Of a stretch of DNA of 64,000 nt, positions 26,332 to 34,865 are shown piece by piece (within the stretch, counting starts at the first letter, position 1; each line of letters starts with the position of its first letter). The stretch comes from Prevotella sp. E9-3. Its GTDB lineage: Bacteria > Bacteroidota > Bacteroidia > Bacteroidales > Bacteroidaceae. Location: NCBI RefSeq assembly GCF_022024015.1, contig NZ_CP091786.1, positions 1,736,001-1,800,000 of the forward strand, in the 5' to 3' direction. The position numbers and the translations under genes were made by a program. The notes beneath the pieces were generated by a model. The model was not told where the DNA came from. It worked only from the letters and a program-made list of their open reading frames with translations, and searched no databases.

Positions 26332-27354
26332 ATGGCAAAGATTGTTACACTTGGCGAACTGATGCTTCGCCTGTCGCCTCAGGGCAACGACCGTTTTGTA
26401 CAGAGTGAGTCTTTTCGCATCATCCCTGGTGGAGGCGAAGCAAATGTTGCTATCTCGTTGGCTAATTATGGTCATGAAGCTTTTTTCGTGACAAAATTGC
26501 CTAAGCATGAGATTGGTCAAATAGCTGTAAATGCTATGCGCCGTTATGGAGTGGATATTCGTTATATAACCCGTGGCGGTGAACGTGTTGGTTTGTATTA
26601 TGCAGAAACCGGAGCTTCAATGCGTCCTTCAAAAGTAATCTATGATCGTGCTCATAGTGCTATTGCTGAAGCAGATCCCAGTGATTTTGACTTTGATAAA
26701 ATTATGGAAGGCGCACAATGGTTTCATTGGAGTGGAATAACACCGGCTATAAGCGATAAGGCTGCTGAATTAACACGATTGGCATGTGAGGCTGCAAAAC
26801 GTCATGGTGTTACTGTTAGTGTAGACTTGAACTTCCGCAAAAAGCTTTGGACTAGTGAAAAAGCTATTAGTATCATGCGTCCTTTGATGAAATATGTTGA
26901 TGTCTGTATCGGCAACGAAGAAGATGCTGAGCTTTGTCTCGGCTTTAAACCTGATGCAGATGTAGAAGGAGGACAAACTGATGCATCTGGTTATGAAGGA
27001 ATCTTCAAGCAAATGAAGAATGAGTTTGGTTTCAAGTATGTGGTTTCTACTTTACGTGAAAGCTATAGCGCAACGTTCAATGGATGGAAAGCTCTAATAT
27101 ATGATGGTAAAGAGTTTTATCAGTCAAAACGTTATGAGATTAATCCCATTATTGACCGCGTGGGCGGTGGCGATTCTTTCTCTGGTGGACTTATCCATGG
27201 ATTGTTAACGAAGCATACTCAAGGTGAAGCTCTTGAATTTGCAGTTGCTGCATCTGCTTTGAAGCATACTATTAATGGTGATTTTAACCTCGTTTCTGCT
27301 GATGAGGTCGAGGCACTGGCAGGTGGTAGTGCTAATGGTCGCGTACAGCGTTAA
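26332..27354 (+). CDS. kdgK: 2-dehydro-3-deoxygluconokinase (PfkB family)
   Basis: The 340-residue sugar kinase phosphorylates 2-keto-3-deoxygluconate to KDPG. PfkB signature 1 is visible as GGGEANVAISLANYG near residue 29, and signature 2 as DRVGGGDSFSGGLIHG near 277, including the catalytic aspartate. The N-terminal MAKIVTLGELMLRLSPQG is typical of KdgK, and neighbours uxaA and eda support the substrate. It has its own divergent promoter opposite the LacI-type gene. Downstream is a 146-base gap before eda, in which I see only an imperfect inverted repeat. Confidence 0.93.
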   Translation: MAKIVTLGELMLRLSPQGNDRFVQSESFRIIPGGGEANVAISLANYGHEAFFVTKLPKHEIGQIAVNAMRRYGVDIRYITRGGERVGLYYAETGASMRPSKVIYDRAHSAIAEADPSDFDFDKIMEGAQWFHWSGITPAISDKAAELTRLACEAAKRHGVTVSVDLNFRKKLWTSEKAISIMRPLMKYVDVCIGNEEDAELCLGFKPDADVEGGQTDASGYEGIFKQMKNEFGFKYVVSTLRESYSATFNGWKALIYDGKEFYQSKRYEINPIIDRVGGGDSFSGGLIHGLLTKHTQGEALEFAVAASALKHTINGDFNLVSADEVEALAGGSANGRVQR

Positions 27355-27500
27355 ATTTTTATAAAACAGTTCGAATATAAAGTTCTTTCTTCTATCGTTG
27401 GCACTGAAAAGAAATTGAATAAATTAGGTGAAGAAGGAAGGGAACTTGTGGCAGTATTTGACTGTCGCTTATATTTAAAACGAGAAATTAAATTATAATT

Positions 27501-28169
27501 ATGGCAAAGTTTGATAAGATAGCCGTATTGAATAAAATAGGTGACACAGGCATGGTACCTGTTTTCTATCATAAAGACCTGAATATTTGTAAAAATGTAG
27601 TAAAGGCTTGCTATGATGGTGGAGTACGTGCTTTTGAGTTTACTAATCGTGGGGATTTTGCACATGAGATTTTTGGCGAATTAGTAAAGTGGGCTGATAA
27701 GGAATGTCCTGAATTGGCTTTAGGTATAGGTAGTGTGGTGGATGCTCCAACAGCTGCACTTTATTTGCAACTTGGTGCCAATTTTGTTGTCGGACCATTA
27801 TTTAATCCTGAGATTGCACCTGTATGTAATCGTCGTTTAGTACCATATTGCCCCGGTTGTATGACTGTAAGTGAAATAGGTAAAGCACAAGAGTTGGGGT
27901 GTGATTTAACAAAAGTATTTCCTGGCGATGTCGTTGGCCCGAATATGGTCAAAGGTTTAAAAGCTCCAATGCCTTGGTCAAAAATTATGGTAACTGGTGG
28001 AGTTGCCCCTGAAGAGGATAATCTTACAAAGTGGTTCAAAGCCGGTGTTTTTTGTGTAGGCATGGGATCTAAGCTTTTCCCTTCGGATATCGTTAATGCG
28101 GGGAATTGGCAGTATGTGACAGACAAGTGCAAGGAGGCACTTGGTTATGTGGCTAAGGCTCGTTCTTAA
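27501..28169 (+). CDS. eda: KDPG/KHG aldolase
   Basis: This 222-residue class I aldolase splits 2-keto-3-deoxy-6-phosphogluconate into pyruvate and glyceraldehyde-3-phosphate. The Schiff-base lysine is Lys138 in [11 protein letters not shown], and the general-base glutamate is Glu46 in [19 protein letters not shown] and [11 protein letters not shown] phosphate-loop segments are also present. It completes the uxaA-kdgK-eda route to central metabolism. Its last 23 bases overlap the ATG of the sensor-kinase gene, so the sensor and aldolase are probably on one transcript. Confidence 0.95.
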   Translation: MAKFDKIAVLNKIGDTGMVPVFYHKDLNICKNVVKACYDGGVRAFEFTNRGDFAHEIFGELVKWADKECPELALGIGSVVDAPTAALYLQLGANFVVGPLFNPEIAPVCNRRLVPYCPGCMTVSEIGKAQELGCDLTKVFPGDVVGPNMVKGLKAPMPWSKIMVTGGVAPEEDNLTKWFKAGVFCVGMGSKLFPSDIVNAGNWQYVTDKCKEALGYVAKARS

Positions 28170-31100
28170 ACTATTTATAATATTTTGTATCTTTTCAGCT
28201 TGTTCGTCGCCAGATAGGCAGGCGGTGGACAAGCTGAATTCTTTATCATATGCCTATCATTACCGTAACCTTGATTCTACTGAATACTATGCTCGAAGGG
28301 CGTATGATGCATCTTCGGACTATCATGATGGTACGTCAGAGGCCTTAAATAATTTAGCTTTCGTTAGTATTGCTCGAATGGATTATGAAAAAGCTCGTCG
28401 GCAGTTGGATTCAATTATTCTCATTACTGACAATCAGTTAGAACTTCTGATAGCTAATATCCAACAGATGAGACTTTGTCAGCGTTGTTCCAATAATCGT
28501 GAGTTCTACGATTACCGAGAGCATGCATTGAAAGCCTTGAGTCGCATTAATGAAGAACGCTCTTCACTTTCAGATTATCAGAAAGAAAGATTACTTTACG
28601 CAGAAAGTGAATTATGCATTGTTACCTCTACTTATTATTATTATATAGGATTGGAACAACAGTCGATTGAAGAGCTTCAGAAAATTGGAAGTGAACTAGA
28701 ACGAGATACTGCTCAATGGTTGAATTTCTTATATAATGTTGGGGCTGGTGGCGTGATTACTGAAGGTGATGTGGATCAACAAGAGTTTGACTATTTATTT
28801 CGTTGTTTGTTGATATCCAAGAAGAATAAATATACTTACTTTTATGCTAATTCGTTAGAAGGTATAGCTGAAAAATTGGCAGATCTTCACGTCCTAATGC
28901 ACTTGATAGATACAAGTAGTTCTACGCTTGATTATCTAAACGAGGATGAGGGAGATCTATACGATTTGTCTGTAACATTGGCACGTAAAGCTTTGGATCA
29001 ATTTATCGAATATGGTGATATTTACCAGATAGCCGGCGCATACCGTACGTTAGCTACCTGTTATAGAGCTCGTGGCAACTATGAACTAGCTCTGACTAAT
29101 TTAGAATTGGCACTTTCGGATTCATCAATTTATCAAGCTCCAGATTTGGTTGCAAGTATTCGTGAACAGCTAAGTGTTGCTTATGCTGCAATAGATGATA
29201 AACCAAATAGTGACTATAACCGTAATATATACCTCGATCTTCAGGAGCAAACGCGTCAAGATCGTTCTTTAGAAGCTCGTGCAGGTCAATTAGATAAGGC
29301 AATAGCCCAACTTAATATTCTACTAGTGTCTGTATTATTAGCCTTGATACTGCTCATTATTGCTTTTCGTGTGCTTTATGTGTTCTACCGACGAGCACAA
29401 TTAAGGAAAGATCAATTAGATGAAATGAGTGAACTACGAGAGGATTTACTGGAGAAACTTGCTATTGCTCGACAAAAACATCTTGAAGGCGAAAGGAGGA
29501 ATCTAGATCAACGTGCAAAAATATCATTGGTTAATAGTATTACTCCACTTATTGATCGAATGCTTCATGAGGTAAAACGTATTTCTGGTGATAGTACAGA
29601 ACAATATCAATATGTAAAGGAATTGACTGATACTATCAATGAACAGAATAATGTTTTAACTCAATGGATTCAGTTGAAACAGGGGAAATTGAGCCTGCAT
29701 ATTGAAACTTTCAGTCTTCAGGAATTATTTGATATAATTGATAAAGGACGTAGAAGTTTTTCTCTGAAGGGTATTACATTACACGTTGCAAGTACAAACG
29801 TAAAGGTAAAAGCTGATAAGGTTCTTACTCTTTTTATGCTGAATACACTGGCTGATAATGCTAGAAAGTTTACTCCAGAGGGGGGGGAAGTTCGAGTTAA
29901 TGCAGAAGAGACTAATGATTATATAGAGATCTCAGTTACTGATACTGGTAAAGGTATGGACGAAAATGAATTGGCACATGTTTTCGACCATAAAGTTACC
30001 GGTGGCCATGGTTTTGGTCTGCTAAACTGTCGAGGTATTATTGAAAAATATCGTAAGACAAGTAAGTTATTCTCCGTATGCACTCTTTCAGCAGAAAGTA
30101 CCAAAGGTCATGGTAGTCGTTTCTTTTTTAGGTTACCTAAAGGAATCGTCAGATTGATTCTTCTTTTATTGCTGAATACGTTTACTATTGGTATAAATGC
30201 GGAAAGCCATTCTTCTGATATATTCCCTGACGATTTATTTCTGCAACGTGCAGCTATTTTTGCAGATTCATCTTATAACTGTAACATTAATGGTGAGTAT
30301 GAGCGAACTTTAGTATTTGCCGATTCTTGTTGTATGGCTATGAACGCTTACTATCGTAGTCTTAATCAGGGTGATACTGATACACTTCAGCTGTTAGGTT
30401 CTATGACATCTCCAATTACTGAAGTCCGATGGTTGCATCACGATATTCAAGTCAATTATAATACCTTGCTCATTATGCGTAATGAAAGTGCTGTTGCAGC
30501 ATTGGCTTTACATCATTGGGCTCTCTATCAATATAATAATCGCATTTACACGCTTCTGTTTAAAGAACTTTCAGCCGACCGGACTATTGATGACTATTGC
30601 CGGAGGATGCAACAATCTCAGACGGATCGAATGGTGGCTGTCATTTTATTAGTCATTATCGCATTAACATTGTTAGCCGCTATTGTCTTTCAATCAATTC
30701 AGGCTATGGGAAGAAAAGCTGCCCATAAGCAAGAACAAGAGAACGAGTTAGAGTTATTGCATGATGAACTTCGTCGTATTGAGTTGGAAAATGCTCGCTT
30801 ACATGTCAGCAATCTTGTGTTGGATAATTGCCTTTCTACATTGAAGCATGAAACGATGTATTATCCAAGTAGAATACGTCAATTGGTTGAAACTGGTGAC
30901 TCTCATGCAGTTTATGAAGTGGTAGAATATTATAGGGCCTTATATGGAATTCTCAGTGAGCAAGCTGATAGCCAGCTTAGAAATATGCGCTTACATCTTA
31001 AGCATTTAGACAACGGAGTGTTGGGCGATGAGAATTTATTGAATTATTTATTTGATATTTTACGCCGTCAGTCTCCACAAAAGCAGCTCAATGTTAAGTA

Positions 31101-31332
31101 TGAAACAAAAGATAACCTATATGTTGAATGCAGAGTTGAACTAATAGGTGTGAAGACCGTCAGTTTTATGCCAACAGTTGAAAATATTCCATATATTATC
31201 TGCCGTCAAATAGTACGTGAGCATGGTGAGGCTACCGGTTGTCGTGGTTGTGGCATCACAGCAGAAACGATGGATAATGGAACAAGAATAATTATTATAT
31301 TACCTAAACAAATATGCAAAACTTCAAAGTAA
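28147..31332 (+). CDS. Multi-domain sensor histidine kinase (DUF5112/DUF5113-type)
   Basis: This protein has 1061 residues. A lipoprotein-like leader (IIFCIFSAC, Cys19) precedes a periplasmic TPR-type helical region (about 25-385) and a membrane helix (about 389-411). A HATPase_c domain follows, with N-box LADNARKF near 571, DTGKGM near 600 and GHGFGLLN near 621. A second membrane helix (about 669-685), a short periplasmic part, a third helix (about 830-852) and a cytoplasmic tail with H-box-like [12 protein letters not shown] (His901) complete it. The catalytic domain thus precedes the likely phospho-acceptor. An in-frame TTG at 28141 is possible, but ATG 28147 is preferred. It overlaps eda by 23 bases and the response-regulator gene by 19. 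The signal is unknown. Confidence 0.82.
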   Translation: MWLRLVLKLFIIFCIFSACSSPDRQAVDKLNSLSYAYHYRNLDSTEYYARRAYDASSDYHDGTSEALNNLAFVSIARMDYEKARRQLDSIILITDNQLELLIANIQQMRLCQRCSNNREFYDYREHALKALSRINEERSSLSDYQKERLLYAESELCIVTSTYYYYIGLEQQSIEELQKIGSELERDTAQWLNFLYNVGAGGVITEGDVDQQEFDYLFRCLLISKKNKYTYFYANSLEGIAEKLADLHVLMHLIDTSSSTLDYLNEDEGDLYDLSVTLARKALDQFIEYGDIYQIAGAYRTLATCYRARGNYELALTNLELALSDSSIYQAPDLVASIREQLSVAYAAIDDKPNSDYNRNIYLDLQEQTRQDRSLEARAGQLDKAIAQLNILLVSVLLALILLIIAFRVLYVFYRRAQLRKDQLDEMSELREDLLEKLAIARQKHLEGERRNLDQRAKISLVNSITPLIDRMLHEVKRISGDSTEQYQYVKELTDTINEQNNVLTQWIQLKQGKLSLHIETFSLQELFDIIDKGRRSFSLKGITLHVASTNVKVKADKVLTLFMLNTLADNARKFTPEGGEVRVNAEETNDYIEISVTDTGKGMDENELAHVFDHKVTGGHGFGLLNCRGIIEKYRKTSKLFSVCTLSAESTKGHGSRFFFRLPKGIVRLILLLLLNTFTIGINAESHSSDIFPDDLFLQRAAIFADSSYNCNINGEYERTLVFADSCCMAMNAYYRSLNQGDTDTLQLLGSMTSPITEVRWLHHDIQVNYNTLLIMRNESAVAALALHHWALYQYNNRIYTLLFKELSADRTIDDYCRRMQQSQTDRMVAVILLVIIALTLLAAIVFQSIQAMGRKAAHKQEQENELELLHDELRRIELENARLHVSNLVLDNCLSTLKHETMYYPSRIRQLVETGDSHAVYEVVEYYRALYGILSEQADSQLRNMRLHLKHLDNGVLGDENLLNYLFDILRRQSPQKQLNVKYETKDNLYVECRVELIGVKTVSFMPTVENIPYIICRQIVREHGEATGCRGCGITAETMDNGTRIIIILPKQICKTSK

Positions 31333-32033
31333 TTATTGTTGAAGACGTACCTCTTGAACTTAAAGGTACAGAAGGTATTATTCGTAACGATATACCTGAG
31401 GCTAATATTATTGGAACAGCCGATTGTGAAGTGGCTTATTGGCGTCTTCTTAAGCAACAGATTCCAGATTTAGTCCTGCTAGATTTAGGATTAGGAGGAT
31501 CAACGACTGTAGGAGTTGAGCTTTGTCGGCAAACAAAGGAGTTGTATCCTCAAGTTAAGATTCTCATATTTACTGGTGAGATATTAAATGAGAAATTATG
31601 GGTTGATGTGCTTGATGCAGGAGCTGATGGTATCATTCTTAAAACCGGAGAACTACTGACTCGCCACGATGTGAGTTCTGTGATGGATGGAAAACAACTA
31701 GTATTCAATGAGCCTATTCTTAGGAAAATAGTTGAGAGATTCAAAAATAGCGTAAATGGGCAATTGGCCAGGCAAGAGTCAATAGTTAATTATGAAATTG
31801 ATGAATATGATGAACGCTTCTTGCGCCACTTAGCTCTTGGATATACAAAAGAACAAATAACTCAATTGCGTGGAATGCCTTTTGGAGTAAAAAGTCTTGA
31901 AAAGAGGCAGAACGAACTTGTTCAAAAATTATTTCCTGAAGGTAGTTCTGGAGTAAATGCTACACACTTAGTTGTACGTGCGCTTCAACTTCGGGTCATT
32001 GATGTTGATAACCTTGAACCAGACGAAGATTAG
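31314..32033 (+). CDS. Response regulator with divergent C-terminal output domain
   Basis: Residues 1-125 or so of 239 form a receiver domain: IIVEDV acidic pocket, LVLLDLGLGG carrying the phospho-acceptor aspartate, FTGE, and ILKTGE with the conserved lysine. The C-terminal 90 residues contain a weak helix-turn-helix-like stretch (LGYTKEQITQLRGMPFGVKSLEKRQNEL in two pieces), similar in layout to LuxR/NarL but not clearly that family. It resembles Bacteroidetes regulators paired with DUF5113 kinases. The gene overlaps the sensor gene by 19 bases, so the pair is coupled. Targets are unknown; hexuronate genes upstream are candidates by position. Confidence 0.82.
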   Translation: MQNFKVIIVEDVPLELKGTEGIIRNDIPEANIIGTADCEVAYWRLLKQQIPDLVLLDLGLGGSTTVGVELCRQTKELYPQVKILIFTGEILNEKLWVDVLDAGADGIILKTGELLTRHDVSSVMDGKQLVFNEPILRKIVERFKNSVNGQLARQESIVNYEIDEYDERFLRHLALGYTKEQITQLRGMPFGVKSLEKRQNELVQKLFPEGSSGVNATHLVVRALQLRVIDVDNLEPDED

Positions 32034-32053
32034 TCACATATTACATATATTAA

Positions 32054-32650
32054 GTGATGAAGAAATTAACTACACGTGTTGTTATTTTGCTGTCTATTGC
32101 AGAATTTGTGTTGGTTTTATTGTCTTGGCTTCTTAGTGCTCTAACGACATACAATATCCGCTCTCTATTATCCAGTGAGGGAATTCGTTGGTTTTTAGGG
32201 CAGTACATTGATATAATAGATTCACCAGTTCTTGCTAATTTATTGTTGCTTGGTATAGCTATAGGGATGTTGAAGCATTCAGGGATTGTCAGTAATGCTA
32301 AAGTTTACCGTTCGCACTTTGGTTGGAGATTGGTGTCTGCTGCTATGACCATATATGTGTTTTTGATACTAATGCTTACCGTCATGCCTCATGCTATTTT
32401 ACTATCTCCAACAGGAAAATTGTTTCCTTCACCATTTAGCCGAGCACTTGTTCCAATACTGATTTTTGGCCTTTCTTTGGCATCGTCAATTTATGGGTTT
32501 TCTACAAACGCTTTTGCATCTTTAACAGATCTTATTCAATCTGCTGTATGTGGTATATCTTTGATTGCTCCATGGCTTTTATTGTATGTGTTTTTCATTC
32601 AATTTTATGAGTCCTTATGTTTTGTGTTTGTTTTAAACACTAATTTTTAG
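32054..32650 (+). CDS. Small membrane protein resembling the N-terminal part of AbgT transporters
   Basis: This 198-residue protein has about five hydrophobic helices. Residues 35-77 (SLLSSEGIRWFLGQ, then LANLLLLGIAIGMLKHSGI) follow the pattern of the early part of AbgT p-aminobenzoyl-glutamate transporters. Those proteins are about 500 residues, so less than half remains. The gene ends normally with a TAG and has no further AbgT sequence downstream, so it is either a shortened family member or a remnant. It lies 20 bases after the response-regulator gene and is likely co-transcribed. Transport of a folate fragment is not supported by this sequence alone. Confidence 0.55.
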   Translation: MMKKLTTRVVILLSIAEFVLVLLSWLLSALTTYNIRSLLSSEGIRWFLGQYIDIIDSPVLANLLLLGIAIGMLKHSGIVSNAKVYRSHFGWRLVSAAMTIYVFLILMLTVMPHAILLSPTGKLFPSPFSRALVPILIFGLSLASSIYGFSTNAFASLTDLIQSAVCGISLIAPWLLLYVFFIQFYESLCFVFVLNTNF

Positions 32651-32676
32651 GTATTGTGTTGTTCGAAATAATGTGT

Positions 32677-32684
32677 TACTTTTG
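32677..32684 (+). promoter_or_regulatory. -7 promoter box of second small-RNA candidate
   Basis: TACTTTTG, followed by CAC as in the 22.4-kb element, lies in a region without a downstream plus-strand gene. A TATTG at 32652-32656 sits 20 bases upstream as a weak -33 element. Confidence 0.5.
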
Positions 32685-32690
32685 CACCCA

Positions 32691-32797
32691 GAAAACAATA
32701 GTGTTGAAATAGCAATAAAGTCTAAGTTATAAATAATTCATATAGTATTTGTTTAGTTATAAGTTATTGAGGGATGGCTGTGAAGTCATCCCTCAAT
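32691..32797 (+). ncRNA. Candidate small RNA between convergent genes
   Basis: About 105 AT-rich bases run from the promoter box at 32677 to a perfect 10-bp hairpin (32767-32796). No open reading frame of note lies within, and the next plus-strand gene is over 1 kb away, so an independent RNA is the simplest reading. The hairpin lacks a following T run on the plus strand, which weakens the terminator call. It shares the stem size and TGTGAA loop of the 22.5-kb terminator. It also covers the 3' end of prmA and might only be that gene's terminator. Confidence 0.45.
32767..32796. terminator. Hairpin with TGTGAA loop between convergent genes
   Basis: TTGAGGGATG pairs perfectly with CATCCCTCAA. 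Inside, a G-T wobble and a C-G pair close a TGTGAA loop. It may stop transcription from either side, though T runs are poor on both strands. Confidence 0.6.
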
Positions 32798-32808
32798 CAT
32801 TACGTTTA

Positions 32809-33702
32809 TTAATATGCTTCCATTACAAAATGTAAACAAGCCCAATCTCCGTCATTTTGTTTACCTACGACCTTTAAATTCAATGACTCTGCAGTTTCAA
32901 TAAGTTGAGGTACATCCTGCTGATAAAATCCACTAAGTAATAAATTACTATTAATATTCATCATCTTGGCAAACTCGCTCATGTCTTTAAGAAGAATATT
33001 ACGATTAATGTTGGCCATCACTACATCGAATTTTTTGTCTATTCTTTTTAGTACAGATACATCGCCTAAATGTATCTCATAGAGACTGTCAACACTATTG
33101 ATTACTGCATTATGACGAGCATTTTCGGTACTCCATTCGTCAATGTCATATCCCACACACTCTTTAGCACCAAGTTTAAGTGAAGCAATACTAAGTATTC
33201 CAGTTCCACAACCACAATCAAGTACTCTACACCCAGAAAGGTCTAATTCTTCAAGGTTAGCAACCATCATTCGTGTCGTCTCATGTGTTCCTGTTCCAAA
33301 TGCCAGATGAGCATCAATCTCTATTAAAATTGGTGTTGGATAAAGTCTTTTATAAGAATCGGATACCGGAAGATGGCGTCCATCATGAATAATGATGGGG
33401 TGGAGACCGTCAATTATGATTGGTTGAAATCCTTGTTGTTCCCATTGTTCGTTCCAATCTTTATCATCAGCTTCATGAACTGTGTATTCTATTGTAACAT
33501 CTTCGAAGGGAAATAATTCTATTTGTTCGTTTAAAGAATCTTTATTGAATAATTGTTGTTGAACATATCCTTTAAGGCCTAATGAAGTCTCTTCAAAAGT
33601 TTCGAAGCCAACTTCACCAGCTAATGCCGATAGGATATCTCTAGAATCATTGAATATGCTTTTGGGAGCATTTATAATGAATTCAACTTCAAAATATTTC
33701 AT
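32809..33702 (-). CDS. prmA: Ribosomal protein L11 methyltransferase
   Basis: The 297-residue protein trimethylates ribosomal protein L11. An N-terminal substrate-recognition domain (about 1-90) is followed by a class I methyltransferase with the SAM-binding LDCGCGTGILSIASL near residue 160, GYDIDEW, and the VMANINRNIL motif IV. FGTGTHETTRMM just before motif I is the PrmA hallmark. The gene ends just after the hairpin at 32767-32796 and has a TAATTTTG promoter box upstream (33746-33753). It stands alone. Confidence 0.95.
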   Translation of the reverse strand: MKYFEVEFIINAPKSIFNDSRDILSALAGEVGFETFEETSLGLKGYVQQQLFNKDSLNEQIELFPFEDVTIEYTVHEADDKDWNEQWEQQGFQPIIIDGLHPIIIHDGRHLPVSDSYKRLYPTPILIEIDAHLAFGTGTHETTRMMVANLEELDLSGCRVLDCGCGTGILSIASLKLGAKECVGYDIDEWSTENARHNAVINSVDSLYEIHLGDVSVLKRIDKKFDVVMANINRNILLKDMSEFAKMMNINSNLLLSGFYQQDVPQLIETAESLNLKVVGKQNDGDWACLHFVMEAY

Positions 33703-33745
33703 GCTTATACTGATTAAATTTTATAGATTCTGTTAATTATAAATG

Positions 33746-33753
33746 CAAAATTA
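33746..33753 (-). promoter_or_regulatory. -7 promoter box for prmA
   Basis: The minus strand reads TAATTTTG, 44 bases before the prmA start. No clear -33 element is seen. Confidence 0.45.
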
Positions 33754-33818
33754 TAAAATTTAGGGAAATTCCTACTATGCTTTAGGGTTTTTCCGTAAAT
33801 TTGCATAGAAATAAGGTT

Positions 33819-33826
33819 TATTTTTG
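33819..33826 (+). promoter_or_regulatory. -7 promoter box for aromatic-rich secreted protein
   Basis: TATTTTTG lies 38 bases before the ATG. A second match, TAAATTTG at 33796-33803, lies upstream, so tandem promoters are possible. Confidence 0.5.
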
Positions 33827-33863
33827 CATTATGATTATTGTAATTAATAGATAATAAAGGCTT

Positions 33864-34826
33864 ATGAAAAGGTATATTCTATTATTTGTTATGATGGGAA
33901 CTACAATGCTTTCTTCTTTGGCTCAAGATGATATGTACTATGTTCCCAAGAAAAAGTCAACTTCTGCGAGTACTCTTCCTCGACAGGTATATTATTCTGG
34001 TTCGAATCGTAATGTTGACGAATACAATCGTATGGGAAGGAAACAAATGAATGGAAGCTCCTATCAAGTGATAGCTGGTGATTCAACTATGCAGGATGTC
34101 ATTACTTTTACACCGGTTGAAGGTGTCTATCCAGATTCTGCAACGTCTGTTTCGACCGAGAATGATTTTCAGTTGACACGAAATATGGCTCGTTGGGATG
34201 GATACACACCTACCGATGCTTATTGGGAGGGGTATGACCGTGGTCGCAACGACCAATGGGCTATCAACACATGGCATTCCCCCTGGTACTATTCATCTTA
34301 TTACTCTTGGTACGATCCCTGGTATTATGACCCATGGTATCCACATTGGTCTTGGCGAGCTGGTTGGTATTATGATCCATGGTACTATCGTCCTTACCAT
34401 TATTATTCATGGGGGTGGGGAGGCTATTATGGCGGATATTACACTCCTGTTCGTCATCGTAACAGCGTCTATCATTCACGCACCTATTCAAATGGCGGAT
34501 ATGGTAGAATTTCTGCTCCGTCAAATAGTAATGTAGCAAGAAGTCGTACATCTGGTCGTTCTTATGTCGGAAATTCCAATGTTACTGGAAATCGTTCAGC
34601 AGGTAGCCGCTTGTCATCACCTGTAAGATCAAGTTCCTCAAGCACTTCTCCATACTCAGGGAATCGTTCATCTTCAAGTTCTGTTACAGGAAACCGATCG
34701 AGCTCTTACAGTAGTGGATCTACAGGTTCGTATGGTGGTAATCGTTCTTCCGGTTCTTTTTCAGGTGGTGGAAACCGCTCTGGTGGCAGTGTTGGTGGTA
34801 GCCGTGGAGGCGGACGTCGTAGATAA
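33864..34826 (+). CDS. Secreted Tyr/Trp-rich protein with Ser/Gly/Arg-rich tail
   Basis: This 320-residue protein has a signal peptide (MKRYILLFVMMGTTMLSSLAQ, cleaved near residue 20). The middle section (about 130-200) is packed with Tyr, Trp, His and Asp-Pro in WYDPWYY-like repeats. The final 120 residues are a low-complexity Ser/Gly/Asn/Arg tail ending GGSRGGGRRR. No catalytic family is recognisable. The composition suggests a surface or periplasmic structural or adhesive role, which is inference. It lies 39 bases upstream of a FadL-type outer-membrane protein and is probably co-transcribed with it. Confidence 0.75.
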   Translation: MKRYILLFVMMGTTMLSSLAQDDMYYVPKKKSTSASTLPRQVYYSGSNRNVDEYNRMGRKQMNGSSYQVIAGDSTMQDVITFTPVEGVYPDSATSVSTENDFQLTRNMARWDGYTPTDAYWEGYDRGRNDQWAINTWHSPWYYSSYYSWYDPWYYDPWYPHWSWRAGWYYDPWYYRPYHYYSWGWGGYYGGYYTPVRHRNSVYHSRTYSNGGYGRISAPSNSNVARSRTSGRSYVGNSNVTGNRSAGSRLSSPVRSSSSSTSPYSGNRSSSSSVTGNRSSSYSSGSTGSYGGNRSSGSFSGGGNRSGGSVGGSRGGGRRR

Positions 34827-34865
34827 GTGTCTTTTTGATTGTTTTTTAACTCTAACAATATGATT

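Noticed and set aside
34198..34551. Overlapping frames on both strands inside the aromatic-rich secreted protein gene
   Set aside because: They are by-products of the biased codons of that gene; no independent promoter or homologous features are visible.
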